Shown here one piece after another: positions 7,889-17,380 of a DNA stretch of 64,000 nt. Position 1 is the first letter of the stretch. Each line of letters starts with the position of its first letter. A program made the translations under genes and the position numbers. Source of the stretch: Rhodospirillaceae bacterium (lineage in GTDB: Bacteria > Pseudomonadota > Alphaproteobacteria > MPNO01 > UBA2964); contig JABJKO010000022.1 in assembly GCA_018660305.1 (NCBI GenBank), positions 1-64,000 of the forward strand, read 5' to 3'. The notes under the pieces are model-generated. The model was not told the origin of the DNA and did not search any database. It saw only the letters and a list, made by a program, of their open reading frames with translations.

Positions 7889-10123
7889 TCAGCTAAACTG
7901 GTTGGATCGCGGGAAGCCCTTGGGAGCAAGACGACCGGCCTGGGACCGTTTGCCGACCCAGGCGATGAGATCGGTTTCAGTGCGGGTGCGGTCGCCGCTC
8001 TTCCAGGTCAGCCCTTCCGTCATGGTGAAGGCCTTGATGTCGGATAGCCCGCCATCCTTGTAGCTCTGCAGCTTAACGCCCCGGCCGCGGGTTAATTCGG
8101 GCAGCTCTTCCAGCGGAAACAGCACCAGCTTGTGGTTTTCGCCGATCACGGCAACGGTATCGCCCTCGACCAGGGAACAGGCGCGCGCTTCGTTGTCGCC
8201 GGAAACATTGAGCACCAGCTTTCCGTTGCGGGTCTGGGCAACAACCTCGTCTTCAGGAACGACGAAACCCCGCCCGTCGCTGGAGGCGACAATCAACTTG
8301 CGGCCGGAGACATGCTTGAACAGCCCGACCACGTCGTGATCGTTTTTCATATCGACCATGAGACGTACCGGCTCGCCATGGCCCCGCCCGCTGGGGAGCT
8401 TGTCGCAGCCCAGCGTGTAGAACCGGCCGTTGGTTGCCAGCATTAACAGCTTGTCGGTGGTCTCGGCATGGATCACGAAGCGGCTGCGGTCGCCATCCTT
8501 GAACTTGAGAGAGTCGGTGTCTTCCACATGCCCCTTGGCGGCACGGATCCAGCCCTTGTGCGAACAGATGACGGTAATCGGCTCGCGTTCGATCATCACC
8601 GTCAAATCGACGATTGTCGCGCTGGGCGCGTCACCGATTTCCGTCCGCCGGGCGCCGATCTTTGTCTTGGCGCCGAACCTTTTACGAACATCAGCGATCT
8701 CGTCGGAGATCTGGCTCCAGCGCGCCTTCTCGTCGCGCAACAGTTTCTTGAGCGCCTTCTGCTCGGTCTCGAGGCCCTCGATCTCCTCACGGATGGCGAT
8801 TTCTTCGAGCTTGCGCAACGAGCGCAGCCGCATATTGAGGATCGCCTCGGCCTGGATCTCACTGAGCTTCCAGCGCTTCATCATCGTGGTCTTGGGGTCG
8901 TCCTCCTCGCGGATGATGGCAATCACCTCGTCGAGCTTGAGGAAGACGATCATATAGCCGGCCAGCACTTCGAGCCGGTGGGCGATTTTTTCCAGACGGT
9001 TGTTGGTGCGCCGCACCAGAACATCGTGGCGGTGATCGAGGAAACATTGCAGCGACTCGCGCAGATCCATCACCCGCGGCACGGTCTCGGAATCGAGGAC
9101 GTTCAGATTGAGCCCGACCCGGGTTTCGAGATCCGTTGTCGCGAACAGCGCCTCCATCATCATCTCGGGCTCGATGGAGCGATTGCGGGGCTCGAGGATC
9201 AAACGAATATCCTCGGCCGATTCATCGCGGATATCTTCGAGCATGGGCAGTTTGCGCGCCTGCATCAGCTCGGCGATTTTTTCCACCAGCCGGCTTTTCT
9301 GGATCTGATAGGGAATCTCGGTGACCACGATCTGCCATTGGCCGCGTGTCAGCTGTTCCACCTCCCAGCGCGCCCGCAGCCGGAAGCCGCCGCGGCCTGT
9401 CCGATAGGCGTCCCGGATATTCTCCGCTGTCTCCACCAGAACGCCGCCGGTGGGGAAATCCGGTCCCGGCATAAAGCTTAGCAGCTTGTCGATAGTCGCC
9501 TTGGGGAACTTGATCAAATGGGTCAGGGCCTGGCAGATCTCATCCAGATTGTGGGGCGGGATGGATGTGGCCATGCCCACCGCGATACCGGCCGACCCAT
9601 TGGCGAGCAAATTCGGCACCGCCCCCGGCAGCAACGCGGGTTCGCTCTCGGTACCGTCATAGTTTTCGCGAAAATCGACCGCGTCTTCATCGAGGCCTTC
9701 GAGCATGGCCAGCGCATAGTCGGTCAGGCGCGCCTCGGTGTAGCGCATGGCGGCAGCGGAATCCCCGTCCACATTGCCGAAATTGCCCTGGCCTTCCACC
9801 AGCGGATAGCGCACCGCGAATTCCTGCGCCATCCGCACCATGGCGTCATAGACCGCCGTATCGCCGTGCGGATGGTATTTGCCGATGACGTCACCCACGA
9901 CCCGGGCGCATTTCTTGAAGCCCTGATTAGGATCGAGCCGTAATTGCCGCATGGCGAACAGGAGCCGGCGGTGGACCGGTTTCAGCCCGTCCCTCACATC
10001 GGGCAGCGAACGCGAGGTGATGGTCGATAGCGCATAGGCGAGATAGCGCTCGCCGAGCGCATCCTCGAACGCAATATCCGTCGGTTTCTTCGGTGTTTCC
10101 GGCGTTGCCGTCGATTTAGCCAT
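7889..10123 (-). CDS. parC: DNA topoisomerase IV subunit A
   Basis: ParC is the DNA-cleaving subunit of topoisomerase IV, which decatenates daughter chromosomes with ParE. The breakage-reunion domain occupies the first 480 residues, with catalytic Tyr128 in AAMRYTEAR. The quinolone-determining segment reads [11 protein letters not shown], with Thr89 and Asp93 where E. coli ParC has Ser80 and Glu84. A shorter C-terminal beta-pinwheel region follows (about 500-744). This length fits ParC (about 740-750) rather than GyrA (about 870-920), and the neighbouring recO is the usual partner in alphaproteobacteria. parE is not in this window. Confidence 0.95.
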   Translation of the reverse strand: MAKSTATPETPKKPTDIAFEDALGERYLAYALSTITSRSLPDVRDGLKPVHRRLLFAMRQLRLDPNQGFKKCARVVGDVIGKYHPHGDTAVYDAMVRMAQEFAVRYPLVEGQGNFGNVDGDSAAAMRYTEARLTDYALAMLEGLDEDAVDFRENYDGTESEPALLPGAVPNLLANGSAGIAVGMATSIPPHNLDEICQALTHLIKFPKATIDKLLSFMPGPDFPTGGVLVETAENIRDAYRTGRGGFRLRARWEVEQLTRGQWQIVVTEIPYQIQKSRLVEKIAELMQARKLPMLEDIRDESAEDIRLILEPRNRSIEPEMMMEALFATTDLETRVGLNLNVLDSETVPRVMDLRESLQCFLDHRHDVLVRRTNNRLEKIAHRLEVLAGYMIVFLKLDEVIAIIREEDDPKTTMMKRWKLSEIQAEAILNMRLRSLRKLEEIAIREEIEGLETEQKALKKLLRDEKARWSQISDEIADVRKRFGAKTKIGARRTEIGDAPSATIVDLTVMIEREPITVICSHKGWIRAAKGHVEDTDSLKFKDGDRSRFVIHAETTDKLLMLATNGRFYTLGCDKLPSGRGHGEPVRLMVDMKNDHDVVGLFKHVSGRKLIVASSDGRGFVVPEDEVVAQTRNGKLVLNVSGDNEARACSLVEGDTVAVIGENHKLVLFPLEELPELTRGRGVKLQSYKDGGLSDIKAFTMTEGLTWKSGDRTRTETDLIAWVGKRSQAGRLAPKGFPRSNQFS

Positions 10124-10188
10124 GGGGCGTTATATACAGCATGAGGGCGCGAATCACGCAGTATTGGGGGATAAATGCGACCAAAGGG

Positions 10189-10860
10189 TTACCAAATCTG
10201 CCGTTCTTTTTTTAGCCGCCGCAATTCGTTGCTGAAATCGTCCGTATCCTCGTCGCGGACCCGGGCGGGAAAGAAGGTGCGGTAAAAGGTGAACAGGATG
10301 ATGAAATAGCAGAAATATTCGATGATTTTCATGATACGGCGGGCATATTCGGTGGATTCTTCGCTGATCGGGCCGGAATCGGGCTTTAGGAGGAAGGCAA
10401 TCTTGGCCGGGAAGGTATTGGCCAGGTACTGCGCGCTTTTCACCACCCGCCTCTCAAACGGCGCGTCACCGTATTTTTGCAACAAGCGCTGTGGGAACAG
10501 GGGGATCCAGCCCACCCCCGCCACCTCCCGCCAGGCCGGCGCGATGACCGTCAACTCACCGAGCGCCTCCTTTGGCGATATGGCATAGACGATGCCGATG
10601 GGTGTCCGGGGTGCCTGACGCTCCCATGGGGCGAAACGCTGTGACAAATCCACCTCGGGCAATTTCGACGCCACCACGAAGACCATCCAATGGCCGGTCG
10701 CTTCCTTGAAGGCTTCCGCCACTTCGCGGATTTCCGCCGAAGCGCTGTCCGACAAAAGTCCTTCCGGATCGACAAGCGGGCCTGCCGACGCGGCGCCCAT
10801 TGCCAATATCAGCGTGAAGAGAACAAGGGAAAGATACTTGATCATGCCTGAAGGCAGCAT
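10189..10860 (-). CDS. TPM-domain membrane protein
   Basis: This 223-residue envelope protein has a signal peptide or anchor (ends MGAASAG), then a TPM domain (about 30-150). The TPM signature is the opening VDPEGLLSDSASAEIREV, then GHWMVFVVASKLPEVD and GIVYAISPKEALGELTV. A second hydrophobic helix (about 180-200, IIEYFCYFIILFTFY) anchors the C-terminus, which ends in a charged cytoplasmic tail. TPM proteins include phosphatase-like and photosystem-repair factors; the role here is unknown. An internal ATG at 10845 is an alternative start. It lies between parC and an SDR gene on the same strand. Confidence 0.72.
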   Translation of the reverse strand: MLPSGMIKYLSLVLFTLILAMGAASAGPLVDPEGLLSDSASAEIREVAEAFKEATGHWMVFVVASKLPEVDLSQRFAPWERQAPRTPIGIVYAISPKEALGELTVIAPAWREVAGVGWIPLFPQRLLQKYGDAPFERRVVKSAQYLANTFPAKIAFLLKPDSGPISEESTEYARRIMKIIEYFCYFIILFTFYRTFFPARVRDEDTDDFSNELRRLKKERQIW

Positions 10861-10915
10861 GGCTCAGCTTCACCGTGGAGGCTATTCATTTTGGCGGGAA
10901 GGTCCGCCGCTATGG

Positions 10916-11689
10916 TCAAATTGTCACGTGCCAGGCGCCGTTCACATGCATGGTCTGACCGCTGATGAAGCGCGCGCCGGGGCCGCACAGAAACCGGACC
11001 AGGGCAGCCACTTCCTCGGGCTCGCCGGGACGGTTCATGGGGATCGGGCGGGTGGCATAGTGCGGCGGTATGGAGCCATCGCCCCGGTCCGTATTGATCA
11101 ATGCCGGCACCACACAATTGACCGTAATTTTGTCGCCCGCCAGCTCAGGGGCCAGCGCCCCGGTCATGCCGCCGAGACCTGCCTTGGCCGCCGCCACATG
11201 GGCGCGCTCGGGAAAGCCGGCATGGCTGGCGACGCCGCCCATATTGACGATGCTGGCGGCGCCGCTTTTCCTTAAATGCGGCAACGCCGCCTTGGTGCAC
11301 AGAAAGGCGGTATCCAGCGTGCCGGAAAGAACTGTCTTCCACAGATCGAACGACATGTCCGACAACGGGCATTCGCCGCGCTGGGAAACATTATTGACCA
11401 GGAAATCGAGCCGGCCGAACTCGCTCACGGCGTGATCGACCATCGCCTGGGCAATATCGGGCACGCCGATGTCTCCCATGAACACGGTCGCGCGCCCGCC
11501 GGCGCTGTTTATGTCCGCCGCCACGGCGTCGGCTTCCGCCTTCGACGTCCGGCCATTGATCAGGACTGCGGCGCCGCCCGCCGCGAGGTCACATGCAATG
11601 GCCCGGCCGATATTACGGGCACTGCCGGTCACAATGGCCGCCTTGCCGGCCAGCTCGTTACTTTGATCAGGAGATTTTACTGTCACCAT
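10916..11689 (-). CDS. SDR-family oxidoreductase with altered catalytic residues
   Basis: This short-chain dehydrogenase/reductase-like protein (257 residues) has the nucleotide-binding motif TGSARNIG near residue 22 and the structural motif NNVS. In classical SDRs the active site is Ser...YxxxK; here the aligned segments read NMGGVAS and HVAAAKAG, so the catalytic Tyr position is Val and the usual Ser is Gly, while the Lys remains. It may therefore use another acid or bind rather than reduce its ligand. ATG at 11689 is preferred because the longer TTG start adds a non-family N-terminus. It lies between recO and the TPM gene; the substrate is unknown. Confidence 0.8.
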   Translation of the reverse strand: MVTVKSPDQSNELAGKAAIVTGSARNIGRAIACDLAAGGAAVLINGRTSKAEADAVAADINSAGGRATVFMGDIGVPDIAQAMVDHAVSEFGRLDFLVNNVSQRGECPLSDMSFDLWKTVLSGTLDTAFLCTKAALPHLRKSGAASIVNMGGVASHAGFPERAHVAAAKAGLGGMTGALAPELAGDKITVNCVVPALINTDRGDGSIPPHYATRPIPMNRPGEPEEVAALVRFLCGPGARFISGQTMHVNGAWHVTI

Positions 11690-11740
11690 GGGGCAATCAT
11701 AGGGTGTGAATGAACGGGCCGCCAAGGTCCGGCGCCCATG

Positions 11741-12478
11741 TTATTGCTCCCGGGCAGCAGCCCGGCCTAATGACTCCACCAGGCGCTGGCGCACGGCGGG
11801 GAGGCTTTTTCGGTCATCGGCGATGACATGGTTTTTGAGGAAATGGGCGGTCAGCGCGAGTCCGTCCACGATATCAGTGATGGAGGCGTCAGCAGCGCTA
11901 TCGGTATTTAAAAATGCCGGCAGGATCAGCAGGCGGTCGCGATAGGGCGCGGCGGCGGCAGTGGACACCGCGCGGCCCGATTTGGGCGAGACATAGGCGA
12001 GATCTTCCGTCGACCCGGTGGCGGCGCATTCGGTCAGATCGAGACCGAACCCCAGTTCCCCAAGTAGATCGAGTTCCCAGCGGACGTAGTGGGTTGCCCA
12101 ATGGGGCGTATCGAGCCCGGCGATCAGTGCATCGAAAGTGCCATAAAGCTGCGGGACCGGTTCGCGCTCGGGCAGCGTGCTGTCGATCAGTGCCGTCGCC
12201 GCGCTCAGCGCCAGAAGCGGCAGCGGCTGGTCGAGAAAACCGGCGGCATGAGCGCGCATCATTTCGCACGTGTACGTCCCGAGATGGTCCGCAAGCCGCG
12301 CCCGCCACTGCGCCTTGAGCAAATTGCCCGCCTGATAAAGCCCTCGGCCCCTTGTTCCCGACCCGCCCCGCACCAGCCCGGCATGGCGCCCATGATCGCG
12401 GGTCAGCAGGCTCACGATCAGGGCGTTCTCGCCATGGCGGCGGGCCGCCAGAACGAAACCTTCATCATTCCAATCCAT
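11741..12478 (-). CDS. recO: DNA repair protein RecO
   Basis: RecO acts with RecR and RecF to load RecA on SSB-coated gaps. The 245-residue protein starts MDWNDEGFVLAARRHGE, the RecO N-terminal OB-fold entry, and continues with GGSGTRGRGLYQAGNLLKAQW. The helical C-terminal half contains LLGELGFGLDLTECAATGS, but the zinc-binding Cys set of some RecO proteins is incomplete. The reading frame stays open far upstream (to 13480), but the family start is clearly the ATG at 12478. Its neighbour era lies 2.3 kb away across the phoD insertion; usually the two are adjacent. Confidence 0.93.
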   Translation of the reverse strand: MDWNDEGFVLAARRHGENALIVSLLTRDHGRHAGLVRGGSGTRGRGLYQAGNLLKAQWRARLADHLGTYTCEMMRAHAAGFLDQPLPLLALSAATALIDSTLPEREPVPQLYGTFDALIAGLDTPHWATHYVRWELDLLGELGFGLDLTECAATGSTEDLAYVSPKSGRAVSTAAAAPYRDRLLILPAFLNTDSAADASITDIVDGLALTAHFLKNHVIADDRKSLPAVRQRLVESLGRAAAREQ

Positions 12479-12553
12479 ATAGGCTTTATAACCGATTGAC
12501 CGGCGCCGTGAACGCGCGCAATTCTTAAGACCGGGAATGCTCGTAAGACAGAG

Positions 12554-14113
12554 ATGACAAAACGATACAAAAAGACTGGCTCGTATAGCCGCCGATGGTT
12601 CCTCGGCGGCGCCACCGGATTTGCGGCAGCGCCGGCCTTCATCACCGCGGCACAAGCCCGACCAAAGCTCATCGACGGTGTAACGGCGGGCGATGTCACC
12701 GCCGATGGCGCGGTGATCTGGGCCCGCTCCGACAGGATCGCCCGGATGCATGTGGAATGGGCCACCGATGACAAATTCCGCAACGTGACCCGCGCGCCCT
12801 ACCAGAACGTGAGCGCCCGCACCGGCTATACCGGCCAAATAATCCTCAGGGAGTTGCCGCCGGGTCAGGATATTTTCTATCGCGTGCGCTTCGACGCGGC
12901 GGATGGGCTGACAGATGGCGAGACCACCACGGGGCACCTGCGAACCGCCGGACCAGACCGCAATGTGAGCTTCGTCTTCGGTGGCGATCAATGCGGCGCC
13001 GGCTGGGGCATCAACCCGGACTGGGGAGGGTTGCGCCTGTTCAAGACCATGCGGGAAACCAACCCGGATTTTCTGATACATCTCGGCGACCGCATCTATT
13101 CCGACCGCCCCATGAACGAAGTTGTCCGTCTCGACGATGATAAAATCTGGAAAAACATCGTGACGCCGGCGAAACAGAAAGTCGCGGAGACTCTGGCCGA
13201 TTACCACGGCAATTACAGTTACAATTTCATCGATGACCATTACCGGCGTTTCTCCGCCGAGATCCCCATGATGGCCACCTGGGACGATCATGAAGTCGCC
13301 AACGATTGGTGGCCCGGCCGGCAATTGAGCTTCCGCCGCATGCAGCGCAAGGGCTACACGACCCGTTCGGTGGACATGCTGGCCCGTAACGGGACGCGGG
13401 CGTTCTTCGACTTCACCCCCATGCGCCGGCACGAGGGCTTTCCCGACCGGATCTATCGCAAAGTATCCTATGGGCCGCAAATCGATGTTTTTCTGCTCGA
13501 TCCCCGAAGCTATCGGACACCGAACAATGAAAATATGCAGTCCGGGGAGGACAAGGACGTCACTCTACTGGGCGCCGCCCAAACCAGATGGCTCAAGGAC
13601 GCGCTGGTCCGGTCGAAAGCCCGATGGAAGATTATCGGCAACCCGCTCCCCATTGCCCACGCGCCCAGGAAGAAAAAGAAACGCTATGACAAATGGGCCA
13701 ACGCCGATGACAGCGGACCGTTGGGCCGCGAACGCGAACTGGCCGGCATTCTGTCCCACATCAAACGGAACGGCGTGCGCAACGTGGTCTGGCTGTCGGC
13801 CGATGTGCATTACTGCGCGGCGCATTTCTTTGATCCGGGCCGGGCCGCCTTCGACGATTTTTCCCCGTTCTGGGAATTTATCGCCGGCCCGTTTCACACC
13901 AGGCCGGGCCGGGTCCGGAATCTCGACAAGACCTTCGGACCGACGCGATTTTACCGGACGCCGATCAACCCCAATCGCAATGGCCCGCCATCGGACGGAT
14001 ATCAATATTTCGGCCATGCCGAGATCGATGCAAAAAGCGGTGTCCTGACCGTCAGTTTCCGCGATCAGGCCAATGATATTCTGTACAGCAAATCCATCGA
14101 CCCGGATCGATAG
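12554..14113 (+). CDS. phoD: PhoD-family alkaline phosphatase (Tat-exported)
   Basis: This periplasmic metallophosphatase hydrolyses phosphodiesters and phosphomonoesters for phosphate acquisition. The N-terminus carries a Tat signal (SRRWFLGG at about 12-19, then a short hydrophobic stretch to AQARP). Next comes the PhoD N-terminal domain (VTAGDVTADGAVIWARSDR) and the metallophosphatase domain, with GGDQCG, HLGDRIYSD, ATWDDHEVANDWW and LSADVHYCAA as metal-ligand motifs. The length of 519 residues fits the family. It is divergently oriented to recO, 75 bp apart, and lies where era and recO would usually meet. No Pho box was identified. Confidence 0.92.
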   Translation: MTKRYKKTGSYSRRWFLGGATGFAAAPAFITAAQARPKLIDGVTAGDVTADGAVIWARSDRIARMHVEWATDDKFRNVTRAPYQNVSARTGYTGQIILRELPPGQDIFYRVRFDAADGLTDGETTTGHLRTAGPDRNVSFVFGGDQCGAGWGINPDWGGLRLFKTMRETNPDFLIHLGDRIYSDRPMNEVVRLDDDKIWKNIVTPAKQKVAETLADYHGNYSYNFIDDHYRRFSAEIPMMATWDDHEVANDWWPGRQLSFRRMQRKGYTTRSVDMLARNGTRAFFDFTPMRRHEGFPDRIYRKVSYGPQIDVFLLDPRSYRTPNNENMQSGEDKDVTLLGAAQTRWLKDALVRSKARWKIIGNPLPIAHAPRKKKKRYDKWANADDSGPLGRERELAGILSHIKRNGVRNVVWLSADVHYCAAHFFDPGRAAFDDFSPFWEFIAGPFHTRPGRVRNLDKTFGPTRFYRTPINPNRNGPPSDGYQYFGHAEIDAKSGVLTVSFRDQANDILYSKSIDPDR

Positions 14114-14176
14114 AGCCCGGCGAGCCCAGCGCAAGGCCCCGCGCTGAAACCGACACAGGGCTGTGGTGAGTTAAGG

Positions 14177-14569
14177 TTAGGAAACAGAGCGTATCCAGGG
14201 GCGCTGCACTAGGCGGTACAGCCGGTCTTCCGCCTCGACGGATTTCATCCGGCCCTCGATTTCGAACAGCCGCTCCTCGACATATTGCGCAAGCGCGTCC
14301 AACTCGACCAGCGGGTCTCGGTCGTCCACGTCATTGCCTTCGAGCGTCGGCAGGTAGGCGGCGAGGGCTTCGGCAACCAGTTCCCCGATGGTCTTGCCGG
14401 ACCCTTTCGCGGCCTCGCTTACCATCTGGCGGATCTCGACCGGCACGCCGCGTACCATCCATTTTTTGCTTTTTCCGGGGGCCGGTTTTACCAACAGTTC
14501 AGGCGCGTCTTTATGAGCATCGCTCGACGATATTTTAAGGTCGGGTTGCTTTTTTTTGCCGGCTGACAT
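14177..14569 (-). CDS. Ribbon-helix-helix-like protein under a sigma-54 promoter
   Basis: This 130-residue protein has a basic, low-complexity N-terminus (about 1-35) followed by a segment resembling an Arc/MetJ ribbon-helix-helix fold: KKWMVRGVPVEIRQMVSEAAK (strand, helix) then GKTIGELVAEALAAYL (second helix). A coiled-coil-like tail (EELDALAQYVEERLFEIEGRMKSVEAEDRL-type pattern, about 88-118) may mediate oligomerisation. GGAGATGG lies just upstream of the ATG. Fifty bases upstream is a sigma-54 promoter with a conserved 17-base box behind it, the same layout as at two other loci in the window. DNA binding is inferred only; the target and role are unknown. Confidence 0.7.
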   Translation of the reverse strand: MSAGKKKQPDLKISSSDAHKDAPELLVKPAPGKSKKWMVRGVPVEIRQMVSEAAKGSGKTIGELVAEALAAYLPTLEGNDVDDRDPLVELDALAQYVEERLFEIEGRMKSVEAEDRLYRLVQRPWIRSVS

Positions 14570-14618
14570 GTTTCCATCTCCGTGGACTAATCACGATCAT
14601 TGGTTTTGCAGGGACTCA

Positions 14619-14634
14619 TGCAAGAAATGTGCCA
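14619..14634 (-). promoter_or_regulatory. Sigma-54 promoter of the ribbon-helix-helix gene
   Basis: Minus-strand TGGCACATTTCTTGCA matches the sigma-54 consensus (TGGCAC at -24, TTGCA at -12, correct spacing). The start codon of the ribbon-helix-helix gene lies about 50 nt downstream. The flanking TTAACC-type segments upstream resemble those before the promoter at 63464-63479. Confidence 0.85.
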
Positions 14635-14698
14635 ACCAGGTTAAGATGGCCTTTTCCGCGGGACACAATGGTTAAGGGGAAAGCCCTAAAACCCGAAG

Positions 14699-14715
14699 TG
14701 TAAAATCCACCGACA
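14699..14715 (-). promoter_or_regulatory. 17-base upstream box (putative enhancer site), copy A
   Basis: TGTAAAATCCACCGACA is identical to the copies at 45907-45923 and, inverted, at 63331-63347. It lies 64 bp upstream of the sigma-54 promoter, exactly the spacing of the nearer box at 63383-63399 from its own promoter. It is therefore a likely binding site for a sigma-54 activator not encoded here. Confidence 0.8.
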
Positions 14716-14828
14716 CCCAAATGTTAACAACGGCGATTTTGCCCGGACCCGGCCCCTATGGGGCGCACGACCGGTATGGAGAACGTCCAGGGTTAAAATT
14801 CCCCGGATTCGCTGGAATTCGAAGGCCG

Positions 14829-15743
14829 TCAGTCGGTGAAATCGAGGCCCATTTCGCGGTAGCGTTCCGGGTCATCGCGCCATTTATCCCGGACTTTGAC
14901 AAACAGAAAAAGATGAACCTTGCGGCCCAGTATTTCCCCGAGCTCTTCGCGCGCGGTCGCGCCAACCTGCTTGATCTGCTGACCGCCCTTGCCCAGCACG
15001 ATGGAGCGCTGGCTCTGGCGCTCCACATAGATCACCTGATCCACCTTGACGCTGCCATCCGGCCTCTCCTCCCAGCCCTCGGTCTCCACCGTAAGCGCAT
15101 AGGGCAGTTCCTGATGCAGGCGGAGGAACAGCTTTTCACGAGTGATCTCAGCGGCGAACAACCGGTCATTCATGTCCGTCAGATGATCGGCGGGGTACAG
15201 CCACGGGCCCTTGGGCACCATGGCGGCGAGATGGGGGACTAGATCGTCCACCCCGGACCCGTTGAGTGCCGAAATCATAAAGGTGTCGGTAAAGACGCCG
15301 GTGGCCGTCAATTGTTCGGTAATCCCCAGCAGGACGTCGCGCTTTACCAGATCGATCTTGTTCAGCGCCAGCACCGCCTTGCGCCCGGCCTCCTTCAGCC
15401 CGTCGATGATACGCAGCGCATGATCCAGCGAATTCTCCGATACATCGACCAGCAGCACGATGACATCGGCATCCGCCGCACCGCCCCAGGCCGCGGCCAC
15501 CATGGCGCGCTCCAGACGCCGCCTCGGCGCGAAGATGCCCGGCGTGTCGACAAAGACGATCTGGGAATCTTCATGGGTCAAAACCCCGATGATGCGGGCT
15601 CGGGTGGTCTGCACCTTGTGGGTCACGATGGAGACCTTGGTCCCCATCAGCCGGTTCATCAAAGTCGATTTGCCGGCATTCGGCGCGCCAACCAGCGCGA
15701 CATAGCCGCACCTGCCATCGGTGGGTGTCGTCGCGTCAGCCAT
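14829..15743 (-). CDS. era: GTPase Era
   Basis: Era binds the 3' end of 16S rRNA and is needed for 30S ribosome maturation. The 304-residue protein has the G1 loop GAPNAGKST, the switch region around KVQTTRARIIG, G3 DTPGIF, G4 NKID and a C-terminal KH domain with VIYVERQSQRSIVLGKGGQQIKQVG. Its start overlaps the end of rnc by 8 nt, so the two are translationally coupled. This lepB-rnc-era block is the alphaproteobacterial standard. Confidence 0.96.
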   Translation of the reverse strand: MADATTPTDGRCGYVALVGAPNAGKSTLMNRLMGTKVSIVTHKVQTTRARIIGVLTHEDSQIVFVDTPGIFAPRRRLERAMVAAAWGGAADADVIVLLVDVSENSLDHALRIIDGLKEAGRKAVLALNKIDLVKRDVLLGITEQLTATGVFTDTFMISALNGSGVDDLVPHLAAMVPKGPWLYPADHLTDMNDRLFAAEITREKLFLRLHQELPYALTVETEGWEERPDGSVKVDQVIYVERQSQRSIVLGKGGQQIKQVGATAREELGEILGRKVHLFLFVKVRDKWRDDPERYREMGLDFTD

Positions 15744-16428
15744 GGCCCGTCTCTCCCAGCGAATTCAGCAGTTCCTGCGCCGCCGCCTGTTCCGCGGCCC
15801 GCTTGGACGATCCCTCCCCGGTTGCCGCGCCGCCCTCGATACTGACCTCGACGGTGAAGAGGGGCGCATGATCGGGGCCTGTCCTGTCCAGCGTCCGGTA
15901 GTGCGGCGGTGTCATACCGCGGCCCTGGACTTTCTCCTGCAGGGCAGTCTTGGCGTCCTGCGGCGGATTAACGGCCCTTCGAGACAGCGGTTCCCACAAT
16001 TTTTCGATTATGGGCCGGGCAGCCTCCAACCCGCCATCACGATAGATTGCACCGATAACCGCCTCCATGGAATCAGCCAGCACCGTTGCATTTTTCGCGG
16101 TTCCGGCTTTCTGTTCCCCCGCAGCGAGCCGGAGAAACTCTCCCAGCTCCAGCCCGGTCGCGACTTCGGCCAGACTGTTGCGATCCACCAGCCAGGCAAA
16201 GCGCCGCGCCAGATCGCCTTCATTTTCCGCCGGATGGTGACGCATGAGATAATCGGCCATGACCAGCCCGAGCACCCGGTCGCCCAGAAATTCGAGCCGC
16301 TCATAGGATTGGGTTTCGGATGCGGCCGCGCTGGCATGGGACAGGGCCGCCTCCAATAATTCCAGGCGGTCAAACCGATAGTCCAGCCTGCTGGCCAGCC
16401 CTTCGATCGGCCGCGGCTCTTCACCCAC
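15736..16428 (-). CDS. rnc: Ribonuclease III
   Basis: RNase III cleaves double-stranded RNA in rRNA and mRNA processing. The nuclease domain has the signature ERLEFLGDRVLGLVMADYL and the second acidic motif DSMEAVIGAIYRDGG; a dsRNA-binding domain fills the C-terminus (about 155-228, ending SKRAAEQAAAQELLNSL). I place the start at GTG 16428, which shares one base with the lepB stop (TAGTG). This gives 230 residues, the usual length; the open frame further upstream lies within lepB and encodes no family sequence. Confidence 0.94.
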   Translation of the reverse strand: MGEEPRPIEGLASRLDYRFDRLELLEAALSHASAAASETQSYERLEFLGDRVLGLVMADYLMRHHPAENEGDLARRFAWLVDRNSLAEVATGLELGEFLRLAAGEQKAGTAKNATVLADSMEAVIGAIYRDGGLEAARPIIEKLWEPLSRRAVNPPQDAKTALQEKVQGRGMTPPHYRTLDRTGPDHAPLFTVEVSIEGGAATGEGSSKRAAEQAAAQELLNSLGETGHG

Positions 16429-17198
16429 TATTCGATAACCTGAAAAAAGCGCCCGAACCGCATGTCGGGGATCCAGCGCCAGAAGGCCCACCAATCCTTG
16501 CCGATGTCCTTGGAAAAGAACAGGATCTCGGCCCTGCCGACAAAGTTTTCCACCGGGACAAACCCGACCCAATAGGGCTCGCTCGGATGCGGCATAACAC
16601 GGCTGTCCGACGAATTATCGCGGTTGTCGCCCATCATGAAATAACGGCCTGCCGGGACCGTATATTCCGGCGTATTGTCTAGCGGCCCGGTATCACCGAG
16701 GGTTTCCAGAATTCTGTGTTTGCGCCCGTTGGGCAATGTCTCGATGAATTGCGGGGCTGTGGAACCGCTTCGCTTGTCGAAATAGGCTTCAATGGGGTCA
16801 CGCCGAACCATCTTGCGGTTGATGTAAAGACGCCCCCGCTTCACCTGAATACGATCGCCGGGCAGGCCGACAATGCGCTTGATGAAATCGGTCTCATTAT
16901 CGCGCGGGGTCTTAAAGACGGCGACGTCACCGCGCTCAGGCGTGGTCGCGAAGATGCGCCCCGAGAAGACCCGCGGGCTCATGGGCAGCGAATGATTGCT
17001 ATAGCCATAGGAGTACTTGGAGACAAACAGGTAATCGCCCACCAGAAGTGTCGGTATCATGGACCCCGATGGAATGTTGAAGGGTTCATAGGCAACCGTC
17101 CTGATAAAGAACGCGATTACGATCGCATAGATGACCGTCTTTGCCGTGTCCCACAGATCGGACTTGCCAGAAGCAACCTTCGATGTCTCCTCGCTCAT
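16428..17198 (-). CDS. lepB: Signal peptidase I
   Basis: LepB removes signal peptides from exported proteins at the outer face of the inner membrane. The 256-residue protein has an N-terminal membrane helix (about 15-33), the nucleophile Ser in NIPSGSMIPTLLVGDYL, the general-base Lys in FIKRIVGLPGDRIQVK, and box E GDNRDNSSDSR. Its stop overlaps the GTG of rnc. Upstream at 17199-17380 is a divergent intergenic region that separates it from the plus-strand selenoprotein candidate; in relatives acpS would usually lie there. Confidence 0.95.
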   Translation of the reverse strand: MSEETSKVASGKSDLWDTAKTVIYAIVIAFFIRTVAYEPFNIPSGSMIPTLLVGDYLFVSKYSYGYSNHSLPMSPRVFSGRIFATTPERGDVAVFKTPRDNETDFIKRIVGLPGDRIQVKRGRLYINRKMVRRDPIEAYFDKRSGSTAPQFIETLPNGRKHRILETLGDTGPLDNTPEYTVPAGRYFMMGDNRDNSSDSRVMPHPSEPYWVGFVPVENFVGRAEILFFSKDIGKDWWAFWRWIPDMRFGRFFQVIE

Positions 17199-17380
17199 AA
17201 AGTCACACGCCTAAACTATTGATAGATTTTCCGAAACCGACCCCGTCTCGTCGAGTGGCGCGATCAAGCCAGCGCCGCCTCCCCCTGTCAAGCAGCTTTC
17301 CGGTGTCGCCGGCATCCTTGACGGCACAGGTGGTAGAAGGGCATAGAGATACCAGAAAATCAGGCATGACGGAGGGTACC

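Noticed and set aside
12479..13480. Open frame extending recO upstream to a 579-codon frame
   Set aside because: The extra region lies antisense to phoD and carries no RecO sequence; the family start is at 12478.
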